From NCBI GenBank assembly GCA_031414415.1, contig JANNVK010000137.1, positions 1 to 33,741 of the forward strand: a DNA stretch of 33,741 bases, written 5' to 3'. The DNA comes from JANNVK01 sp031414415 (GTDB taxonomy: Bacteria > Acidobacteriota > Blastocatellia > Pyrinomonadales > Pyrinomonadaceae). The notes below the pieces were generated by a model, which was given only the letters and a program-made list of their open reading frames with translations, was not told the origin of the DNA and searched no databases. Within the stretch, counting starts at the first letter, position 1. The number at the start of each line of letters is the position of its first letter. A program made the translations under genes and the position numbers. Positions 30,754 through 33,741 of this stretch are shown one piece after another.

Positions 30754-31263
30754 TTAACTTAATAATTTGTTAAGAAAACTCTCAATTTCTTTATTCGACT
30801 TCAGCCGGATTATCGTTTTTTCGCTTGCCAAGTTTTTAAGTAACGCTTCAACTTTTGGTTTTGAGCGTTTCGGATAACTCCAAACCACTTTGACAAATTC
30901 CCAATCAAATTTTTCATCGCAACCTTCGGGAATATCGGGACGGCTTCCTTTTTTGTAATTCACGACTCTTTTCAGAATGCGATAAACACAGATTATTCGC
31001 GGCGTTTCGAGAAAAATTACCGTATCGCAAGCTGGCAAACGTAAATCCATCGTCGCACTATAATTCCCGTCAATTATCCAAGAATCGCCTTGCAAAGATT
31101 TTTCAACTACATTTCGCCATTCGTCTTTCGGAGTTTCTATCCAACCCGAATGCCAGAAAAGACTGTCGAGATGAATAACTTCCAAACTCAACAATTCGCC
31201 CAATCGCTGGGCTAAAGTCGATTTACCCGAACCGCTCGAGCCGATGACAAGAATCTTTTTCAT
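30754..31263 (-). CDS. P-loop adenylate-kinase-like ATPase ('topology modulation' FlaR-like)
   Basis: A 169-aa protein with a Walker A loop GSSGSGKST (residues 8-16) directly after the first strand, then LSLEVIHLDSLFWHSGW, WIIDGNYSATMDLRLPACDT, VIFLETPRIICVYRIL and a lid-like segment with SRPDIPEGCDEKF. This is the small kinase-like family often labelled 'DNA topology modulation protein' or 'AAA family ATPase'; the label is historical, and an NMP-kinase-like activity is more likely by fold. Cytoplasmic. No ribosome-binding site is evident before the ATG; the nearest upstream element is the MAEK-type ORF 60 bp away. Confidence 0.85.
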   Translation of the reverse strand: MKKILVIGSSGSGKSTLAQRLGELLSLEVIHLDSLFWHSGWIETPKDEWRNVVEKSLQGDSWIIDGNYSATMDLRLPACDTVIFLETPRIICVYRILKRVVNYKKGSRPDIPEGCDEKFDWEFVKVVWSYPKRSKPKVEALLKNLASEKTIIRLKSNKEIESFLNKLLS

Positions 31264-31323
31264 GAATCATTTGTTACGAATCAAATTTCATTTTTGTTCG
31301 AGCAATTTTGTAGAAATACGAAG

Positions 31324-31410
31324 TTAATGATGCTCCTTCGCACCTTCCGTCAAATTCCCGTGATAAATCTTGCTTTCCGTGGCAACAAATTCCTTCGTCT
31401 TTTCCGCCAT
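31324..31410 (-). CDS. Tiny MAEK-type ORF, copy B (28 aa)
   Basis: The frame begins MAEKTKEFVATESKIYHGNL and ends in a His-His before TAA. It aligns without gaps with copy A (27222-27335): about 82% of bases and 21 of 28 residues agree. Homology to A also continues about 15-20 bp past its stop (TAGAAATA on the plus strand), so the duplicated unit is about 100 bp. It lies 60 bp before the kinase-like gene, in a 409-bp stretch without a normal gene. No clear ribosome-binding site is present. Confidence 0.45.
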   Translation of the reverse strand: MAEKTKEFVATESKIYHGNLTEGAKEHH

Positions 31411-31434
31411 TCTGACAGCCGATATTTTTAATCA

Positions 31435-31587
31435 TCAATTCGATTTGAGCGATTTGCTCGCAGTAATAACACAGGAATCCTTCTCAATTTTATCAATAAT
31501 TTCAACCAGAATTTCAACAACAACAGGGATATTTATAGCTACCCCAAATAGATCACCGCGACATCTAACTTTATGACAAAAAATCAT
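31435..31587 (-). CDS. Small ORF of unknown function (50 aa)
   Basis: A 50-codon frame from ATG 31587: MIFCHKVRCRGDLFGVAINI, then a hydrophobic PVVVEILVEIIDKIEK helix-like stretch and a polar end. It lies between the M23 peptidase gene and the MAEK-type ORF (24 bp spacing), all on the minus strand. No ribosome-binding site or homology is recognised; the amphipathic centre could be a remnant of a larger gene or a short membrane-active peptide. The remaining bases of this gap (31588-31672) show nothing I can name. Confidence 0.3.
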   Translation of the reverse strand: MIFCHKVRCRGDLFGVAINIPVVVEILVEIIDKIEKDSCVITASKSLKSN

Positions 31588-31672
31588 TTAATCAATTTGC
31601 ACAAGACTCAGTATCGACAGAGTTTTACAAGGTGCAAGAGATTTAGGCGAATTTTTAGTTAAACGTTTATTT

Positions 31673-32296
31673 CTAACGGTGCGAATCAATAAATTCAGAA
31701 GGATCAAACCAACCGTTTCTTTCGCCCGAATAACCGCCGCCGACTTGGTGCCACATCGGACAACTTTCCACGCGAATTTCCAGATGCAGATGACACAAAT
31801 ATTTTCCGTTTGCGTTGCCGACCTTGCCGATTTGTTCACGTTTTTTTACCTCGCCCGAACTCTTTAAAATCTCTTGTAAATGTCCGTAAAGTGATTCGAC
31901 TTTTATGCCGTCGGGCAACGTATGTTCAATGATGACAACATTTCCCCAACCTACGCCGGATTCTTTTGCGTAAATTATTTCACCGTTTCCGATGGCATAA
32001 ACAGGTTCGCCGCAATCAGTGTTTCCACCCGAATTTTTGTTCCAATCTTCGCCGAGATGGTTTGTTTCACCAAAATTTGTCGCGTTATACCAATCGTCTT
32101 TCTTATCTTTCGCTTCCGTCAAAAACTCTTTATTACTAACAGGATACGCAAATTTATCAGCAATAATTGCGGGTTTATTTACAGAATTACTTGAACTTTG
32201 ATTAGATGAATTTCGAGTTGTGCAAGATAAAATAAACATTGAAAGTAGAATCAATATTTTTGCCTTTTTACTTTTTACTTTTGCCTTTGAAACCAT
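31673..32296 (-). CDS. M23 family metallopeptidase, probable lipoprotein
   Basis: A 207-aa protein from the ATG at 32296; a GTG one codon earlier is also possible. Residues 13-25 give a short hydrophobic segment ending FILSC, a lipobox with Cys25, followed by a Ser/Asn-rich linker. The peptidase domain has the zinc ligands in HLGEDWN and HLHLEIR, plus the GNVVIIEHTL and SLYGHLQEIL strands of the LytM/M23 fold. Such enzymes cleave peptidoglycan cross-bridges or are regulators of other hydrolases. The start overlaps the response-regulator stop (TGATG), so it is co-translated with the two-component system. The N-terminal lysine-rich stretch is encoded by a low-complexity repeat, so the real start might lie further in. 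Confidence 0.85.
   Translation of the reverse strand: MVSKAKVKSKKAKILILLSMFILSCTTRNSSNQSSSNSVNKPAIIADKFAYPVSNKEFLTEAKDKKDDWYNATNFGETNHLGEDWNKNSGGNTDCGEPVYAIGNGEIIYAKESGVGWGNVVIIEHTLPDGIKVESLYGHLQEILKSSGEVKKREQIGKVGNANGKYLCHLHLEIRVESCPMWHQVGGGYSGERNGWFDPSEFIDSHR
32257..32290. repeat. Low-complexity TTTTTGCC / TTTTTAC repeat inside the M23 signal region
   Basis: On the coding strand the segment is built of AAAGGCAAAAGT and AAAAAGTAAAAAGGC words. It encodes the SKAKVKSKKAK stretch. Such purine repeats usually lie between genes, so here one seems to have become the coding start of the peptidase, or the true start is downstream. Confidence 0.55.
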
Positions 32297-33060
32297 CACA
32301 TTCCCAAAAAATCCTTCAAAATCTTCACGCGGTCGCGGGCAACGATAATTTCGGTTTTCTTCGCAGATTTCAAACGAATCATTACTTGCCCTGAAAACCA
32401 GCCGTGAACTTCTTCGATAAAATTTACATTGACGATAGAATTGCGGTGAACACGCAAAAATGTTCGCTTTTCGAGCCGATTTTCGAGTTCGTTCAAACTT
32501 GAGTCAAGCGGAAAGTTTTTGCCGTCAATTTGTCCTGCAAACGTCATTTTATCTTCCGCAAAAAAGTGTGTAATCTCTTTGACATCAATAATTTGCACTT
32601 TCCCGCCGATTCGTGAAGGCAAGCGTTCAAGCATCGGTTTCGGACTCAAATTTTCAAGCAGTTTTTGCAAATTCAAGTTCGTTTCATCCGATTTATCCGC
32701 GACAAGTTTTTCGAGTTTGACCAACGCTTTGTCCAATCTTTCAACTTCAATCGGCTTGAGCAAATAATCAATCGAATAAACTTCAAACGCCTTCAACGCA
32801 AATTCATCGAACGCCGTCGTGAAAATCACAGGCGGATAAATTTCGAGTTTTTGCAACAGTTCAAAACCGGTTAATTCGGGCATTTGAATATCAAGAAAAA
32901 TTGCGTCAAGTGTAATGCTTGGAATGATTTGCAACGCTTTGAGCGGTTCCGTTGTTTGTCCGATAATCTCAATTTTTCCGGTCTCCGAAAGCAGACGCGA
33001 CAATCTTTTGAGTGCGAGAGGTTCATCGTCAACCAAAAAAACTTTCAGTAAGGATTTCAT
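32296..33060 (-). CDS. LytTR-type response regulator
   Basis: A 254-aa protein from the ATG at 33060, which overlaps the kinase stop in an ATGA. Residues 5-120 form a receiver domain: acidic pair Asp11/Asp12, phospho-acceptor Asp57 in DAIFLDIQMPELTG, the switch Thr in VIFTTAF and Lys in YLLKPIE. Residues about 150-254 form a LytTR DNA-binding domain (IIDVKEITHFFAEDKMTFA, LENRLEKRTFLRVHRNSIVN, VNFIEEVHGWFSG). It belongs to the LytR/AlgR/AgrA group and acts with the LytS-like kinase directly upstream. The downstream gene is a peptidoglycan peptidase, overlapping by one base, so it may regulate cell-wall remodelling; that link is inference. Confidence 0.93.
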   Translation of the reverse strand: MKSLLKVFLVDDEPLALKRLSRLLSETGKIEIIGQTTEPLKALQIIPSITLDAIFLDIQMPELTGFELLQKLEIYPPVIFTTAFDEFALKAFEVYSIDYLLKPIEVERLDKALVKLEKLVADKSDETNLNLQKLLENLSPKPMLERLPSRIGGKVQIIDVKEITHFFAEDKMTFAGQIDGKNFPLDSSLNELENRLEKRTFLRVHRNSIVNVNFIEEVHGWFSGQVMIRLKSAKKTEIIVARDRVKILKDFLGM

Positions 33061-33740
33061 ATTTTCGGCAACCTCAATTTTACGCAACCTGCTGTATTTT
33101 CAACAATTTGCAGACTCGCTTTATCGCCGAAAATCGTTTGCAAACGCTTTCGCAAATTATCCAAACCATGGTTTTCCTTCAAATCGTTTTCGTTAAAACC
33201 TTTGCCGTTATCGCAAACATTAATTTCGATTAAATTATTATTCTCCTTCACCGAAACGATAATTTCAGTTTGCTCGGAAGTTCTTGAAGCAACGTGCTTT
33301 ATCGAGTTTTCAACCAAAGTTTGCAGAGATAACGGCGGCAATTTTGTTTCTAAAAACTGTGATTTACAGTCAATTTTATAAATTAATCTTTTATCGAAAC
33401 GCACCTTTTCAATGTCCAAATACTTCTCGGTAATTTCGAGTTCTTGCTCAAGTGAAACCAAACTTTTGGCATTTGAATCAAGCGAATATCGGAGCAACGC
33501 CGACAATTTTTCGACAGTTTTTTCCGCTAAAATCGGTTCTTCGCGAATTAACGCGGCGATTGAATTAAGCGTATTGAACAGAAAATGCGGATGAATTCTG
33601 GATTCAAGCGAAGCAAGTTGAGCCTCGGTTGCCAGGCGATTCGCGTGTGCTTCGTCGATCTCTTTTTGGCGTAATTGTTCTTCGGTTTCGACCAGTTTCG
33701 CTTGTGAACTTTCGTAGAAATATGCACCGCCGCCAAAAAT
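33057..33740 (-). CDS. LytS-type sensor histidine kinase, C-terminal part (5' end outside window)
   Basis: About 227 codons are visible; the start lies beyond the right edge. A coiled-coil-like linker (SSQAKLVETEEQLRQKEIDE) leads into the His_kinase dimerisation region SRIHPHFLFNTLNSIAALI with the phosphorylated His of the HPHFLFN motif. The ATPase domain follows: LPPLSLQTLVENSIKH is the N-box, and VCDNGKGFNEND the G1 box. Because the His region precedes any internal start codon, an annotation beginning at the TTG or ATG inside (near 33506) would be wrong. The sensor domain and membrane segments are not in view. The stop overlaps the regulator start by four bases, so the two form one operon with the M23 gene. 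Confidence 0.9.
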   Translation of the reverse strand: MFGGGAYFYESSQAKLVETEEQLRQKEIDEAHANRLATEAQLASLESRIHPHFLFNTLNSIAALIREEPILAEKTVEKLSALLRYSLDSNAKSLVSLEQELEITEKYLDIEKVRFDKRLIYKIDCKSQFLETKLPPLSLQTLVENSIKHVASRTSEQTEIIVSVKENNNLIEINVCDNGKGFNENDLKENHGLDNLRKRLQTIFGDKASLQIVENTAGCVKLRLPKI

Positions 33741-33741
33741 T

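Noticed and set aside
31588..31839. 83-codon frame overlapping the M23 gene 3' end on the same strand
   Set aside because: It covers the HLHLEIR zinc motif region of the peptidase in another frame; the peptidase frame is clearly the real one.

Overview
The window reads as a low-GC (my impression is well under 45% G+C) chromosomal segment of a Gram-negative bacterium, most likely an acidobacterium of the Blastocatellia type. That placement is inference. It rests on a very large Oar-like TonB-dependent receptor with an N-terminal carboxypeptidase-like domain, a winged-helix/TM/TolB-propeller regulator, a small CxxC plus MerR-like protein, and abundant palindromic intergenic repeats. I see no rRNA, tRNA, CRISPR, integrase or transposase gene.

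Layout. 1-2.2 kb: the C-terminal end of an M16 peptidase with a terminator, two families of dispersed intergenic repeat, and a minus-strand pair (DUF2071 protein plus a truncated antitoxin/XRE-like protein). 2.3-9.8 kb: a divergent regulatory locus. A winged-helix/beta-propeller membrane regulator points left. To the right are a putative 25-codon ORF, an 84-aa CxxC/MerR-like protein, a 118-aa stand-alone Fis-type DNA-binding protein, a sigma-54-type promoter, a structured leader and a 1259-aa TonB-dependent receptor closed by a strong terminator. 9.9-18.3 kb: a plus-strand run of a double-GNAT acetyltransferase, a 960-aa secreted protein of three 237-residue modules plus a LolA-like tail, a STE24-type M48 protease, a zinc-ribbon membrane protein, a second LolA-like secreted protein, a DUF6714 gene broken by an in-frame stop, and a DUF2911/TPR protein.

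18.4-23.0 kb: a xylose-type ABC transporter (xylF, xylG, xylH). A ParD/ParE-type toxin-antitoxin pair sits between the ATPase and permease genes, and a nonanucleotide-repeat hairpin runs up to the xylG start codon. 23.0-33.7 kb: almost everything is on the minus strand. In order of transcription the groups are a LytS/LytR-type two-component system overlapping an M23 peptidase lipoprotein gene, two small ORFs, a P-loop kinase-like protein, a NUDIX hydrolase and a nucleotidyltransferase; a PhnB-like VOC protein; an AraC/GyrI regulator with a VOC protein; a YtrA-type GntR regulator with a DUF1648 membrane protein and a secreted alpha/beta hydrolase; and a nitrilase.

Top items for a second look: (i) the TonB receptor locus, with its sigma-54-type promoter, two small DNA-binding proteins and foldable leader; (ii) three related tiny ORFs starting MAEK at 23995-24060, 27222-27335 and 31324-31410; (iii) the toxin-antitoxin pair inside the sugar transporter operon and the repeat hairpin at xylG; (iv) a 188-bp MITE-like element and tandem tetraloop hairpins near 28.7-29.6 kb; (v) an in-frame stop in the DUF6714 gene. 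All assignments come from reading the sequence; no database search was run.
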